Below, in pieces: positions 33,633-46,208 of a DNA stretch of 64,000 nt. The stretch comes from Streptomyces cupreus (GTDB lineage Bacteria; Actinomycetota; Actinomycetes; Streptomycetales; Streptomycetaceae): NCBI RefSeq assembly GCF_014257025.1, contig NZ_JACMSF010000043.1, positions 1 through 64,000 of the forward strand, given 5' to 3'. Under the pieces are notes generated by a model, which ran no database searches, was not told the origin of the DNA, and saw only the letters and a program-made list of their open reading frames with translations. The stretch's first letter is position 1; each line of letters starts with the position of its first letter. The translations under genes were made by a program, and so were the position numbers.

Positions 33633-34910
33633 TCAGCCGAGTCTCGACTCCAGTTCCGCCACGATCTCGTTCACGCCGATCGGCGTCTGCTCGCCGGACT
33701 CCATGTCCTTGAGCTGGACGACGCCCTCGGCGAGGTCGCGTTCACCGGCGACGACCGTGTAGCGGGCGCCGCTGCGGTTGGCGTTCTTCATGGCGCCCTT
33801 GAGGCCCTTGGCGCCGTAGGAGAAGTCCGCGGCGATGCCGACCTTGCGCAGCTCGGTCACCTTGGCGAACAGGACCCGGCGGGCCTCCTCGCCGAGCGGA
33901 ACCGCGAACACGCTGGTCGTGGAGGGGAGTTCGAGCTCGACGCCCTCCGCCTCCAGCGCGAGGACCGTGCGGTCGACGCCGAGGGCCCAGCCGACGGACG
34001 GCAGCGCGGGGCCGCCGATCATCTCGGACAGACCGTCGTAGCGGCCGCCGCCGCCCACCGCGGACTGGGAGCCCAGACCGTCGTGGACGAACTCGAAGGT
34101 CGTACGCGTGTAGTAGTCCAGGCCGCGCACCAGCTTCGGGTCGTCCTCGAAGGAGACGCCGGCGGCCGTGATCAGCTCGCGGACCTCCTCGTGGTACGCC
34201 TTGCAGGCGTCGCAGAGGTAGTCGCGCAACAGCGGCGCGTCCCCGAGCTGCTTCTGGACCGACTCGCGCTTGTCGTCAAGGACGCGCAGCGGGTTGATCT
34301 CCGAACGGCGCAGGGTGTCCTCGTCGAGGTCCAGGACGCGCAGGAAGTCCTGCAGCGCGGCCCGGTAGACCGGACGGCACTCCTTGTCGCCCAGGCTGTT
34401 GAGCAGGATCCGGAAGTTGCTCAGGCCCAGCGAGCGGTACGCCTGGTCCGCCAGGATGATCAGCTCGGCGTCCAGCGCCGGGTCCTCCGCGCCGATCGCC
34501 TCGGCGCCGACCTGCGAGAAGTGCCTGTAACGGCCCTTCTGAGGGCGCTCGTAGCGGTAGTACGAGCCGGAGTACCAGAGCTTGACCGGGAGGTTGCCTG
34601 CCTTGTGCAGATTGGCCTCCAGCGCGGCGCGCAGCACGGACGCCGTGCCCTCGGGGCGCAGCGCGAGCTGGTCGCCGCCCTTGGTCTCGAAGGCGTACAT
34701 CTCCTTGGTCACGATGTCGGTGGACTCACCGACACCGCGCGCGAACAACTCGACGTTCTCGAAGCCGGGCGTCTCGATGTAGCCGTAGCCGGAGTTGCGC
34801 AGCGGGGCGGCGATGGCCTCGCGGACGGCGAGGAACTTGGCGCTGTCCGGCGGGATCAGGTCGTACGTGCCCTTGGGGGCCTTGAAGGTGCTCACGGAAG
34901 GTCTCGTCAC
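33633..34910 (-). CDS. hisS: histidyl-tRNA synthetase
   Basis: Charges tRNA-His. The 425-residue class-II enzyme has the N-terminal [14 protein letters not shown], motif 2 [14 protein letters not shown] and [14 protein letters not shown], the histidine-binding [13 protein letters not shown] and [11 protein letters not shown], and a C-terminal anticodon domain with [20 protein letters not shown] 34910 makes a GTGA overlap with the upstream hydrolase gene, which favours it; GTG 34895 would remove five residues and matches other HisRS N-termini. A 17-base-arm terminator follows. Confidence 0.96.
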   Translation of the reverse strand: MTRPSVSTFKAPKGTYDLIPPDSAKFLAVREAIAAPLRNSGYGYIETPGFENVELFARGVGESTDIVTKEMYAFETKGGDQLALRPEGTASVLRAALEANLHKAGNLPVKLWYSGSYYRYERPQKGRYRHFSQVGAEAIGAEDPALDAELIILADQAYRSLGLSNFRILLNSLGDKECRPVYRAALQDFLRVLDLDEDTLRRSEINPLRVLDDKRESVQKQLGDAPLLRDYLCDACKAYHEEVRELITAAGVSFEDDPKLVRGLDYYTRTTFEFVHDGLGSQSAVGGGGRYDGLSEMIGGPALPSVGWALGVDRTVLALEAEGVELELPSTTSVFAVPLGEEARRVLFAKVTELRKVGIAADFSYGAKGLKGAMKNANRSGARYTVVAGERDLAEGVVQLKDMESGEQTPIGVNEIVAELESRLG

Positions 34911-35614
34911 ATTCCTCGTCGGGGAACCTCAAAGGCTCCCTGGCCGGTGGCCACCTGCCGTAGATACGGGTTGGTGGCGCGCTCCTGGCCGATGGTCGTC
35001 TGGGGGCCGTGGCCGGACAGCACCACGGTCGAGTCGTCGAGCGGCAGGCACACGCGGGCCAGCGAGTCGAGGATCTCGGCCATGTCACCGCCGGGCAGGT
35101 CGGTGCGTCCGATGGAGCCGGCGAACAGCAGGTCGCCCGAGAACAGGATCGGCGGGATGTCCGCCGCCTCGGGCAGGCCGAAGGTCACCGACCCCTTGGT
35201 ATGGCCCGGAGCATGGGCGACGGACAGTTCAAGTCCCGCCAGCTCCAGCTTCGCGCCGTCGGCCAGCTCCTTGACGTCGTCCGGCTCCCCGATGGTCAGC
35301 TCGCCCATCAGCGGCATCCCGATGGAACGGCCGAGCGCCTTCTCGGGGTCGCTCATCATGTACCGGTCCTCGGGGTGGATCCAGGCCGGTACGTCGTGCG
35401 CGCCGCACACGGGGACGACCGAGGCCACATGGTCGAGGTGGCCATGGGTGAGGACGACGGCGACGGGCTTGAGCCGATGCTTCTTCAGCGCTTCCTCGAC
35501 TCCGGGGGCCGCCTGATGGCCCGGGTCGATGATCACGCACTCCTCACCGGCGGCGGGGGCGACGAGATAGCAGTTCGTCCCCCAGGCCCCGGCGGGGAAC
35601 CCGGCAATGAGCAC
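34907..35614 (-). CDS. metallo-beta-lactamase-fold hydrolase (glyoxalase II-like)
   Basis: Cytosolic hydrolase of the YcbL/glyoxalase-II group; the substrate is unknown. The 235 residues carry the metal motif [12 protein letters not shown] (H-x-H-x-D-H), a second-shell His in [10 protein letters not shown], the bridging Asp in [16 protein letters not shown] and the last His in LSGHGPQTT, so both metal sites look complete. The start is GTG 35614 with AAGGA 6 bases upstream. It is coupled to hisS by a 4-base overlap; this pair is conserved in actinobacteria. Confidence 0.9.
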   Translation of the reverse strand: MLIAGFPAGAWGTNCYLVAPAAGEECVIIDPGHQAAPGVEEALKKHRLKPVAVVLTHGHLDHVASVVPVCGAHDVPAWIHPEDRYMMSDPEKALGRSIGMPLMGELTIGEPDDVKELADGAKLELAGLELSVAHAPGHTKGSVTFGLPEAADIPPILFSGDLLFAGSIGRTDLPGGDMAEILDSLARVCLPLDDSTVVLSGHGPQTTIGQERATNPYLRQVATGQGAFEVPRRGM

Positions 35615-35794
35615 GATCGTCCTTCGTTGTGTCGGTTCGGGTGACAAGTCGGTGGGCTGCGCCTGAGGTCAGAGCCTACCGGCGCTGCCGATTCCTCAGC
35701 GAACCCATATACGGTACGGGGCACACGCAGACGGTCGGCCCACCGGACGCACACGCACCGGTCGACGCATACAGACGCTTGAGGAGACAACCCC

Positions 35795-36643
35795 GTGGTC
35801 AGCCAGGAACAGCGGCGGCGTCAGCTCGCCCGGGAGAAGTTCTTGCGGCAGCAGCAGCGGCGCACGGACGCGCGGCGCAAGTCACGCACGCGCAACGCGG
35901 TGATCGCTTCGGCGCTCGGCGTCGTACTCGTCGGCAGTCTCGGGCTCTATACGGCCGGCGCCTTCGACGGGGACGACGGCAAGTCGAACGCGGGCGCGGA
36001 GGTCACGCCGAGCGCGACGCCGACCAGCAAGGTCCCGGACCCGTGCGAGAAGGCGGCCGCGGGCAAGGTCGAGACCATGAGCTGGAAGAAGGAGCCGGCC
36101 ATGACCATCGACAAGTCCGCGGACTACACGATGAAGCTGGACACGACGTGCGGTGAGATCGACATCGCGCTCAAGGCCTCCGCCGCCCCGCACACGGTCA
36201 ACTCGTTCAACTTCCTCGCGGGCAAGGGCTACTTCGACCACACCAACTGCCACCGGCTGGTCGACAGCGGCATCTACGTGCTCCAGTGCGGCGACCCGAC
36301 GGGCACCGGCAGCGGCGGGCCCGGCTACACGATCCCGGACGAGAACCTGAAGGACAAGAGCGTCAAGGACGACGTCTACCCGGCGGGCACGGTCGCGATG
36401 GCGAACCAGTACAACGCCCAGACCGGCGAGGGCCGCGACTCCGGCGGCAGCCAGTTCTTCCTGGTCTACCAGGACAGTCCGCTGCCGGCCGACTACACGC
36501 CGTTCGGCACGGTGTCGGAGGCGGGGATGAAGGTCCTCAAGAAGCTGGCGGCCGCTGGAGCGCAGGCCGCGGACCCCACGACGGGCAACACGGCGCCGAA
36601 CGCGACCGTGGTGATCAACAAGGCAACTGTCACCGAATCCTGA
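35795..36643 (+). CDS. membrane-anchored cyclophilin-type peptidyl-prolyl isomerase
   Basis: Likely catalyses prolyl isomerisation during folding outside the cell. The 282-residue protein has a very basic N-terminus (residues 1-33), a transmembrane or signal helix (about 34-53, AVIASALGVVLVGSLGLYTA), an Ala/Ser/Thr linker and a cyclophilin domain (about 105-275) with GEIDIALKASAAPHTVNSF, FDHTNCHRLVD, MANQYNAQTGEGRDSGGSQF and PFGTVSE. There is no lipobox, so it is probably tethered by the uncleaved helix. GTG 35795 has GAGGAG upstream. It is divergent from hisS and its hydrolase. Confidence 0.92.
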   Translation: MVSQEQRRRQLAREKFLRQQQRRTDARRKSRTRNAVIASALGVVLVGSLGLYTAGAFDGDDGKSNAGAEVTPSATPTSKVPDPCEKAAAGKVETMSWKKEPAMTIDKSADYTMKLDTTCGEIDIALKASAAPHTVNSFNFLAGKGYFDHTNCHRLVDSGIYVLQCGDPTGTGSGGPGYTIPDENLKDKSVKDDVYPAGTVAMANQYNAQTGEGRDSGGSQFFLVYQDSPLPADYTPFGTVSEAGMKVLKKLAAAGAQAADPTTGNTAPNATVVINKATVTES

Positions 36644-36778
36644 CCCCCCAACTGCGAAATTTCGGTCGCGCGGGATGCGGACAGGCAACCCGCCGGTCGC
36701 CTATGTTGGCCGTGACGAAACTGTGGACGATGCCGGGGGCGCTGAAGCCCTACGCAGGCATCATGTGGAGGAGGCGCT

Positions 36779-38008
36779 GTGAGCAGCGACCCGTGGGGCC
36801 GCGTCGACGAGACGGGGACCGTGTACGTGCGTACGGCCGATGGCGAGCAGGTCGTCGGTTCCTGGCAGGCCGGCTCCCCTGAGGAGGCGTTGGCCTACTT
36901 CGAGCGCAAGTACGAGGGCCTGGTTGTCGAGATCGGCCTCCTCGAAAAGCGAGTGAAGACCACCGACCTGTCGGCCAAGGACGCGCAGGTGGCGATCGAC
37001 CACATCCGCGAGCAGGTCGACGCGCATCACGCGGTCGGTGACCTGGCCGCGCTGCGGCAGCGTCTGGACAAGCTCGTGGAGACCGTCGAGAAGCGGCGTG
37101 AGGAGCGCAAGCAGCAGCGCGCGAAGCAGTCCGACGAGGCGCGGCATTCCAAGGAGGCGCTGGTCGCGGAGGCGGAGGAGCTGGCGCAGTCCGACCAGTG
37201 GCGGGCGGCCGGTGAGCGGCTGCGGGCGCTGGTGGACACCTGGAAGGGCCTGCCGCGGCTCGACCGCAAGTCGGACGACGAGCTGTGGCACCGCTTCTCG
37301 CACGCGCGCTCGGCGTTCTCCAAGCGGCGCAAGGCGCACTTCGCGGCGCTGGACGCACAGCGCGAGGAGGCCCGCAAGACCAAGGAGCGGCTGGTCGCCG
37401 AGGCCGAGTCGCTGTCCGGGTCGACGGACTGGGGTCCGACGGCGGCGCGCTACCGCGAGCTGATGTCGGAGTGGAAGGCCGCGGGCCGCGCCCAGCGCGA
37501 GCACGAGGACGACCTGTGGAACCGCTTCCGTGGTGCCCAGGACGTGTTCTTCGCCGCGCGCAGCTCGGTCTTCGCCGAGCGCGACGCCGAGCAGGCCGAG
37601 AACCTGAAGCTGAAGGAGGAGCTGGCCCAGGAGGCCGAAAAGATCCTCCCGGTGACGGACCTCAAGGCCGCGCGTGCCGCGTTCCGTTCGGTCAATGAGC
37701 GCTGGGAGGCCATCGGCCATGTGCCGCGGGACGCCCGGCCGAAGGTCGAGGGCCGGATGCACGCCGTGGAGCGGGCCATCCAGGAGGCCGAGGAGGCCGA
37801 GTGGCGCCGGACCAACCCGGAGGCACGCGCGCGTGCCGAGGGTCTGACCGGCCAGCTCCAGGCGGCCGTGGACAAGCTCCACAAGCAGATCGAGCAGGCG
37901 CGCGCCCAGGGCAACAACGCCAAGGCCGACAAGCTGGAGCGTGAGCTGGAGGGCCGCCAGGCCCTGCTGGACCAGGCCCTGAAGGGCCTCCACGAGTTCG
38001 GCGGCTGA
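36779..38008 (+). CDS. DUF349 coiled-coil protein
   Basis: Function unknown. The 409-residue product is predicted almost wholly helical and has repeated DUF349 units recognisable by the recurring D-x-L-W-x-R-F pattern (DDELWHRFSHARSAF and DDLWNRFRGAQDVF) with intervening Lys/Glu/Arg-rich coils. The C-terminal part (about 355-400) is a basic coiled coil. No enzyme motif was seen. GTG 36779 has GGAGGAGG upstream. It follows the cyclophilin gene by 135 bases and ends before a strong U-tract terminator. Confidence 0.85.
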   Translation: MSSDPWGRVDETGTVYVRTADGEQVVGSWQAGSPEEALAYFERKYEGLVVEIGLLEKRVKTTDLSAKDAQVAIDHIREQVDAHHAVGDLAALRQRLDKLVETVEKRREERKQQRAKQSDEARHSKEALVAEAEELAQSDQWRAAGERLRALVDTWKGLPRLDRKSDDELWHRFSHARSAFSKRRKAHFAALDAQREEARKTKERLVAEAESLSGSTDWGPTAARYRELMSEWKAAGRAQREHEDDLWNRFRGAQDVFFAARSSVFAERDAEQAENLKLKEELAQEAEKILPVTDLKAARAAFRSVNERWEAIGHVPRDARPKVEGRMHAVERAIQEAEEAEWRRTNPEARARAEGLTGQLQAAVDKLHKQIEQARAQGNNAKADKLERELEGRQALLDQALKGLHEFGG

Positions 38009-38024
38009 CAGCAGCGCACATGAG

Positions 38025-38054
38025 AAGGGGCTCCCCCGAGGGGAGCCCCTTTTT
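38025..38054 (+). terminator. intrinsic terminator after the DUF349 gene
   Basis: An 11-base inverted repeat (AAGGGGCTCCC / GGGAGCCCCTT), a 5-base loop and a run of five T. It is a textbook terminator and the only one here with a clear U tract. Confidence 0.92.
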
Positions 38055-38085
38055 GATGTCCTACGGCTTTGATGTCCTACGGCTT
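38054..38085. repeat. 16-base tandem duplication
   Basis: TGATGTCCTACGGCTT occurs twice in a row (38054-38069 and 38070-38085), starting at the end of the terminator T run and before the convergent rel stop at 38099. Confidence 0.9.
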
Positions 38086-38098
38086 CGTCGTACGGCCG

Positions 38099-40633
<2,535 letters not shown>

Positions 40634-40852
40634 GAGGGCTCCTCGTGCGCGATCCGGGTCCCCCGGTCAGGCTCCGGAGACCCCATGGTAGCGATCCTGG
40701 GCCGCAGGATCGCCTTCAGGCCGATGTGAGGGCCGTATACGGGAGGAACAAGAGGGACCGGCCCGGGATTCCTCGGCGGTGTCCTCCGGGTGTCCGAAGG
40801 CTTTCGGGGGCCTCGCGTGCGGGTGTCCCGTCGCCCCGCGCCCGGACATGCG

Positions 40853-40894
40853 CGCGGGGCGCACGCCTCCCTTCCGGGAAGTGTGCGCCCCGCG
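40853..40894 (-). terminator. terminator after apt
   Basis: A 12-base inverted repeat (CGCGGGGCGCAC / GTGCGCCCCGCG) encloses a loop with its own CTTCCGGGAAG stem; it begins 14 bases after the apt stop. The remaining 40634-40852 segment, before rel, holds the rel promoter, which I could not place. Confidence 0.75.
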
Positions 40895-40908
40895 TACATG
40901 GGTCTGGC

Positions 40909-41448
40909 TCAGATCCTGAGCAGGGCCTCCAGAGGGGCTCCGTCGAGGGCCGGCGCCAGGCGGGCGCGGCCGCCGAGGAAGCCGAGCTCCATCAGGACGG
41001 CGAGGCCGGCGACCTCGGCGCTCGCCCTGCGGATGAGCTGGATCGAGGCCTCCGCGGTGCCGCCGGTGGCGAGGACGTCGTCGATGACCAGGACGCGGTC
41101 GCCGGCGGTGAGGTCCTCGGCGTGCACCTCGATCTCCGCCGAGCCGTACTCCAGGTCGTAGGCCTGGCTGAGGGTGGCTCCGGGGAGCTTGCCGGCCTTG
41201 CGCACCGGGATGAAACCGAGTCCGGCGCGGACGGCGACGGGGGCGCCGAGGATGAAGCCGCGGGCCTCCAGGCCGACGACCTTGGTGGCGCCGGTGCGCT
41301 CGGCGATCTGCGCGAGGGTATCGGTGAGCGCGGTGAACGCGGCCGGGTCCGCGAGCAGCGGGGTGATGTCCTTGAACATCACGCCCGGCTCCGGGTAGTC
41401 GGCCACATCCCGGATGCGGCTGAGCAGCAGCTCCTCGATGTCGGTCAT
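40909..41448 (-). CDS. apt: adenine phosphoribosyltransferase
   Basis: Salvages adenine to AMP with PRPP. The 179-residue protein has IRDVADYPEPGVMFKDITPLL at the N-terminus, GLEARGFILGAPVA, and the PRPP loop VLVIDDVLATGGTAEAS. ATG 41448 overlaps the secF stop (ATGA), so it is translated with secF. The length is standard. A longer frame upstream is only the shadow of secF. Confidence 0.96.
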   Translation of the reverse strand: MTDIEELLLSRIRDVADYPEPGVMFKDITPLLADPAAFTALTDTLAQIAERTGATKVVGLEARGFILGAPVAVRAGLGFIPVRKAGKLPGATLSQAYDLEYGSAEIEVHAEDLTAGDRVLVIDDVLATGGTAEASIQLIRRASAEVAGLAVLMELGFLGGRARLAPALDGAPLEALLRI

Positions 41449-42560
41449 CGGCGCTTCCCCGAGGGTCGGCCACGGCCCCGGCTGCGGGACGCGGGCTGGT
41501 TGCGGGGGCCGACGACCGCGGGCGCGGCGTCGTCCGGCTCGTCGTCGAGGGGCTCCTCGACATGCCCGGCGTCCAGGGGCTCGCCCTTGGCCGCGGCCTG
41601 GGCGCGCTTGGCGAGTACGCGCTTCCTGAGGGCCTTCATCTGCGGCTCGCGCTCCTTGAGGTCGGCGACGAGCGGGGTGGCGATGAAGATCGAGGAGTAC
41701 GCACCGGCCGCGAGGCCGACGAACAGCGACAGGGAGATGTCGTTCAGCATGCCGGCGCCGAGGAAGCCGCCACCGATGAACAGCAGGCCCGCCACCGGCA
41801 GCAGCGCGACCACCGTGGTGTTGATGGAACGGACCAGCGTGCTGTTGATCGACCGGTTGGCGACATCGCTGTAGGTCCAGCGGGTCTGCTTGGTGATGTC
41901 CTTCGTCTGCTCCTTGAGGCTGTCGAAGACGACGACCGTGTCGTAGAGCGAGTAACCGAGGATCGTCAGCAGACCGATCACCGTACCCGGGGTGACCTCG
42001 AAGCCCACGAGGGCGTAGATGCCGACCGTGATGGTGATGTCGTGGATCAGGGCGACGAACGCGGCGAGCGCCATGCGCCACTCGAAGGCGATGGCCAGAT
42101 AGATCACCACAAGGACCAGGAAGATCCCGAGGCCCTGCCAGGCCTTGTTGGCGATCTGCTCACCCCAGCTGGGGCCGACCAGCTCGCCGGTGACGTCGTT
42201 CTCGTCGACCTTCAGGTCCTTGGCGAGCTCCGCGGAGACCCTGTCGGCCTCCTTGGTCTCGATGCCCGCGACCTGGATGCGCAGCTTGCCGTCGCCGAGC
42301 TTCTGCACGATCGCGTCGTGGCCGGAGGCCTCTTCCGCGTACTCCTGCGCCTGGGAGACCGAGACGGAGGTCTTCGGGGTGGTGAAGACCGCGCCGCCCT
42401 GGAACTCGATGCCCATGTTCAGGCCGCGCACCGCGAGGCCCACGATCGCCGTGATGGTGATCAGGATGGACAGGCCGTACCAGATCTTGCGGTTGCCGAC
42501 GAAGTCGTAGCCGACCTCGCCACGGTGCAGTCGGGCGCCGAGGTTGCCGATCTTCGACAT
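41445..42560 (-). CDS. secF: protein translocase subunit SecF
   Basis: Inner-membrane partner of SecD; helps late stages of Sec export with the proton motive force. The 371-residue protein has an N-terminal helix, a first external domain (GIEFQGGAVFTT) and a set of five C-terminal helices with the family segments WGEQIANKAWQGLGIFLVLVVIYL, ALIHDITITVGIYALVGFEVTPGTVIGLLTILGYSLYDTVVVFD and RSINTTVVALLPVAGLLF. A charged Asp/Arg-rich tail follows. The start is 1 base past the secD stop (TGAGATG). Confidence 0.96.
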   Translation of the reverse strand: MSKIGNLGARLHRGEVGYDFVGNRKIWYGLSILITITAIVGLAVRGLNMGIEFQGGAVFTTPKTSVSVSQAQEYAEEASGHDAIVQKLGDGKLRIQVAGIETKEADRVSAELAKDLKVDENDVTGELVGPSWGEQIANKAWQGLGIFLVLVVIYLAIAFEWRMALAAFVALIHDITITVGIYALVGFEVTPGTVIGLLTILGYSLYDTVVVFDSLKEQTKDITKQTRWTYSDVANRSINSTLVRSINTTVVALLPVAGLLFIGGGFLGAGMLNDISLSLFVGLAAGAYSSIFIATPLVADLKEREPQMKALRKRVLAKRAQAAAKGEPLDAGHVEEPLDDEPDDAAPAVVGPRNQPASRSRGRGRPSGKRR

Positions 42561-42561
42561 C

Positions 42562-44313
42562 TCACGCCTCCTTCGGGTCGACGGGGCCGGCGGGACGACG
42601 GGTACGGCGCAGCGGCGGCTTGGCCCCCAGTCGCTTGGGGTCGAGGCCGGACCAGGCGTGGCCGCTCGCGAAGAACTTCCTGCGGGCCAGGATGGTCAGC
42701 AGGGGCTTGGTGAACAGGAACACGACCACCACGTCGAGCACGGTGGTCAGGCCGAGCGTGAACGCGAAGCCCTGGACCTTGCCGACGGTGACGACGAACA
42801 GGACCGCGGCGGCGAGGAACGACACGAAGTCGGAGACCAGGATGGTGCGCCGGGCGCGCGGCCAGGCCCGCTCGACAGCGGGGCGCAGCGTGCGGCCCTC
42901 GCGGATCTCGTCCCGGACGCGTTCGAAGTAGACGATGAAGGAGTCCGCTGTGATGCCGATCGCGACGATGGCACCGCAGACGGCCGGCAGGTTCAGCGCG
43001 AAGCCGATGGCCGGGCCGAGCAGCGACATGATCACGTAGGTCAGGGCGGCGGAGACCAGCAGCGAGGCCACGGCGATGAGCGACAGGCCGCGGTAGTAGA
43101 CCACCAGGTAGATGACGACCAGGGCGAGACCGATCGCGCCCGCGATCAGACCGGCCTTGAGCTGCTCGCCACCGAGCGCGGCGGTCACCGTGGTGACGCT
43201 GTCCTCGCTGAAGGTCAGCGGCAGGGCGCCGTACGACAGCATGTTGGCGAGGCTCTGGGCGGACTCCTGGTCGAAGTTGCCGGAGATCTCGGCGTTGCCG
43301 CCGGTCAGCGCCTGGCTGACGTAGGGGTCGGAGACGACGTCGTTGTCCAGGACGATGGCGAACTGGTTCTGCGGCGACTGGTTCTGGGCGAGCTGGCCGG
43401 TGATGTCGGCGAACTTCTTGCGGCCCTCGCCCGTGAACTTCATGGTCACGGTCCAGCCCGCGGCGGTCTGGGTGTCGAAGACCGCCTCGGCCTCGTCGAC
43501 GTCGGTGCCGTCGACCTCGGCCGGGCCCAGGATGTACTTCTGCCACTGGCCCTGCGCGTTCTGACCGCAGGCGATGGTGGACTCGCTTGGCTTGGAGCCG
43601 TCACCGGCCTTGGCGCGGGCGGTCTTGTCGGTGCAGTCGAGCGCGGCGTACTGCGCTTCGAGCTTGCTGGTGTCCGCGGAGCCGGAGGGGCTGGCGCTGG
43701 CCGACGGAGAGGCGCTGGAGCTCGCGCTCGTGGACGGAGTGGGGTCCGCCTTCAGGGCGTCGGCGGCCGCGCGGCCCTGGGTGGTGGAGGTTGCCGACGG
43801 AGTGCCGGTCGCCGAGGGGGACGAGGAGGAGGTCGCCTTGTCGGTCGCCTTGTCCGTCGCGCTGCCCGACGGGCTCGGGGACGGGCTGGTCGTCGCGGCG
43901 GCGCCGGTGACCTCGGTGGCGATGACCGGGCGGAAGTACAGCTTTGCGGTGGTGCCGACCTGGTCCCGGGCTTCCTTGGAGTTCGTGCCCTTGGGGATGT
44001 TGACGATGATGTTCTTGTCGCCCTGGGTCTGGACCTCGGCCTCCGAGACACCAAGACCGTTGACACGCCGCTCCATGATCTCGACGGCGGTGTCCATGTT
44101 GGTCTTGTTGATCGCGGATTCCTGGCCCGGCTCTGCCTCCGCGCGGAGCGTGATGCTCGTACCGCCGGCCAGGTCGATGCCGAGACGCGGGGTGGTGTGC
44201 CCGGAGAGGAACATTCCCCCGGTGAGCGCCACGATGGCGATCAGAATGAGGGCCAGCGAGCGCCCCGGCCTGCTCTGGGCGCTCGCGCTTCGGCCCTTCT
44301 TAGGTGCTGCCAC
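42562..44313 (-). CDS. secD: protein translocase subunit SecD with low-complexity external insert
   Basis: Larger membrane partner of SecF. It has a membrane helix at about 18-36, LGIDLAGGTSITLRA (the P1 base), a long external domain, and C-terminal helices from about 395 with GLIAGAIGLALVVIYLVVYYRGLSLI and ITADSFIVYFERVRDEIREG. The external domain contains a Ser/Thr/Pro/Ala-rich low-complexity insert (about 138-214) that looks disordered and should face outside, a length variation typical of actinobacteria. The 583-residue size reflects this insert. It follows yajC by 131 bases. Confidence 0.95.
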   Translation of the reverse strand: MAAPKKGRSASAQSRPGRSLALILIAIVALTGGMFLSGHTTPRLGIDLAGGTSITLRAEAEPGQESAINKTNMDTAVEIMERRVNGLGVSEAEVQTQGDKNIIVNIPKGTNSKEARDQVGTTAKLYFRPVIATEVTGAAATTSPSPSPSGSATDKATDKATSSSSPSATGTPSATSTTQGRAAADALKADPTPSTSASSSASPSASASPSGSADTSKLEAQYAALDCTDKTARAKAGDGSKPSESTIACGQNAQGQWQKYILGPAEVDGTDVDEAEAVFDTQTAAGWTVTMKFTGEGRKKFADITGQLAQNQSPQNQFAIVLDNDVVSDPYVSQALTGGNAEISGNFDQESAQSLANMLSYGALPLTFSEDSVTTVTAALGGEQLKAGLIAGAIGLALVVIYLVVYYRGLSLIAVASLLVSAALTYVIMSLLGPAIGFALNLPAVCGAIVAIGITADSFIVYFERVRDEIREGRTLRPAVERAWPRARRTILVSDFVSFLAAAVLFVVTVGKVQGFAFTLGLTTVLDVVVVFLFTKPLLTILARRKFFASGHAWSGLDPKRLGAKPPLRRTRRPAGPVDPKEA

Positions 44314-44444
44314 CTTCTCGTACTCCCTCTCGGGCCGCCTCTCGCCGGGTCGGCGCCGGCGGCCATGACATGTAGTCGGGATCCCGTGCGAGAGCCGCGC
44401 GTGCCCGGGGCGCGCGGGTCACGCCCGCGCGCTCCGGGAGGCGG

Positions 44445-44930
44445 CTACTTCGCGTCGGACTCGCCGTCGGACTTCTTCGGCTCGCTGTCGGCCTTCGTCT
44501 CGGCGGTCGCGACGTCGTCGGAGGGCTCCTCGTCCGCGTCCTTCTTCTCGAGGTCGACGGACTTCTCGTCGGAGGCGGCGGCAGCGTCGTCGGACTCGGT
44601 GAGGGAGGAGGCGTCGTCCGGAACGACGTCGGACTTCAGGTCGTGCTCGACGCCGTGGACGATGCGGTTGTACTCGTCGTCCGAGAGGACGGCACCGATG
44701 GCGTTCTTCGCGAAGAGCAGTTCCACGCCCGGACCGGCGTCGACGAGGACCGTGTCCTCGTTGACCTCCTTGACCGTGGCATACATGCCCCCGATGGTGC
44801 GGACGCCGGAACCGGGCTGCATCTGGTTCCGCATGTCGGCGGCCTGCTGTTGCTTCTTCTTGGCCGACCGGGTCATCAGGAACATGGCCCCGATGAGCAC
44901 GATGAACGGGAGGAGGGTCACGAGACTCAC
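44445..44930 (-). CDS. yajC: YajC, SecDF accessory membrane protein
   Basis: Single-pass subunit of the SecDF-YajC complex. The 161-residue product has a membrane helix at about 3-19 (LVTLLPFIVLIGAMFL), then the conserved QMQPGSGVRTIGGMYATVKEV region and a very acidic C-terminus (about 100-161) full of Asp/Glu/Ser/Ala. This tail is not in E. coli YajC and probably is disordered. Starts at GTG 44930. It is 131 bases ahead of secD and divergent from nothing; ruvB lies upstream on the same strand with 186 bases between. Confidence 0.93.
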   Translation of the reverse strand: MSLVTLLPFIVLIGAMFLMTRSAKKKQQQAADMRNQMQPGSGVRTIGGMYATVKEVNEDTVLVDAGPGVELLFAKNAIGAVLSDDEYNRIVHGVEHDLKSDVVPDDASSLTESDDAAAASDEKSVDLEKKDADEEPSDDVATAETKADSEPKKSDGESDAK

Positions 44931-45116
44931 GGGTCGGAACTTCCTTCACACGACCGCGATGGTGAGCGGCCTGATGGTTGGGGGTATGTGTGCCGCCGAC
45001 AACGGCGGCATCGGCGGAGTCTAAGCGAGTCCGCGTGCAAGGAACAACGCTCAGCATGGCACCCAGGTTCCTGACCCGGCCAATGCCCGCGCCGACCGGC
45101 CGCCATCGCGGCGCCC

Positions 45117-46187
45117 TCACGTCCCGAACAGGTCCCCTTGTCCGTTTCCCGCAGCCCCCGAGCGGGGCGGGGTGAGGCCGAGATGCGCCCATGCGGCGGG
45201 CGTGGCCACCCGGCCGCGGGGGGTGCGGGCCAGCAGACCTTCTCGTACGAGGAAGGGCTCGGCGACCTCCTCGACCGTCTCGCGCTCCTCCCCCACCGCG
45301 ACCGCGAGGGTGGACAGGCCGACGGGGCCGCCGCCGAACAGCTTGAGCAGAGCCTCCAGGACGGCCCGGTCCAGCCGGTCCAGGCCCCGGGCGTCCACCT
45401 CGTAGACCGCGAGGGCCGCCGCCGCGATGTCCTTGGTGATCAGACCGTCGGCCTTGACCTGGGCGTAGTCACGCACCCGGCGCAGCAGACGGTTGGCGAT
45501 GCGGGGGGTGCCGCGGGAGCGGCCGGCGATCTCGGCGGCGCCGGCCGGGTCGATCTCGACGTCGAGGAGGTGCGCGGAACGGTGGACGACGCGCTCCAGC
45601 TCGGTGGGCTCGTAGAACTCCATGTGCGCGGTGAAGCCGAAGCGGTCGCGCAGCGGGGGCGGCAGCAGACCCGCGCGCGTGGTGGCGCCGACCAGGGTGA
45701 AGGGGGGCAGCTCAAGGGGGATGGCGGTGGCACCCGGGCCCTTGCCGACGATCACGTCGACACGGAAGTCCTCCATCGCCATGTAGAGCATCTCCTCGGC
45801 GGGCCGGGACATGCGGTGGATCTCGTCGAGGAAGAGGACCTCGCCCTCCTGGAGGGAGGAGAGGATCGCCGCGAGGTCGCCGGCGTGCTGGATCGCGGGC
45901 CCTGAGGTGATGCGGATCGGGGCGCCCATCTCGGCCGCGATGATCATCGATAGGGTGGTCTTGCCGAGACCGGGGGCGCCGGAGAGCAGGACATGGTCGG
46001 CGGTGGCGCCACGCGCGCGTGCGGCGCGCAGGACCAGGTCGAGTTGTTCGCGGACCTTCTCCTGGCCGATGAACTCGCCCAGGTCCTTGGGGCGCAGCGC
46101 CGCCTCCACGGCCTGGTCGTCACGGTCGGCGGACGCACCGACGAGCCGCTCTTCGGCGGGTGTGTCGGTCGTGTCGTCCCAGTTCAC
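45117..46187 (-). CDS. ruvB: Holliday junction DNA helicase RuvB
   Basis: Hexameric AAA+ motor that drives branch migration. The 356-residue protein has the N-terminal [20 protein letters not shown], Walker [13 protein letters not shown], Walker [10 protein letters not shown], sensor 1 [11 protein letters not shown], and a C-terminal winged-helix domain with [17 protein letters not shown]. It starts at ATG 46187, 21 bases beyond the ruvA stop. Length and all motifs are canonical. Confidence 0.97.
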   Translation of the reverse strand: MNWDDTTDTPAEERLVGASADRDDQAVEAALRPKDLGEFIGQEKVREQLDLVLRAARARGATADHVLLSGAPGLGKTTLSMIIAAEMGAPIRITSGPAIQHAGDLAAILSSLQEGEVLFLDEIHRMSRPAEEMLYMAMEDFRVDVIVGKGPGATAIPLELPPFTLVGATTRAGLLPPPLRDRFGFTAHMEFYEPTELERVVHRSAHLLDVEIDPAGAAEIAGRSRGTPRIANRLLRRVRDYAQVKADGLITKDIAAAALAVYEVDARGLDRLDRAVLEALLKLFGGGPVGLSTLAVAVGEERETVEEVAEPFLVREGLLARTPRGRVATPAAWAHLGLTPPRSGAAGNGQGDLFGT

Positions 46188-46208
46188 GGAAGTTCTCCTC
46201 GGTACGGG

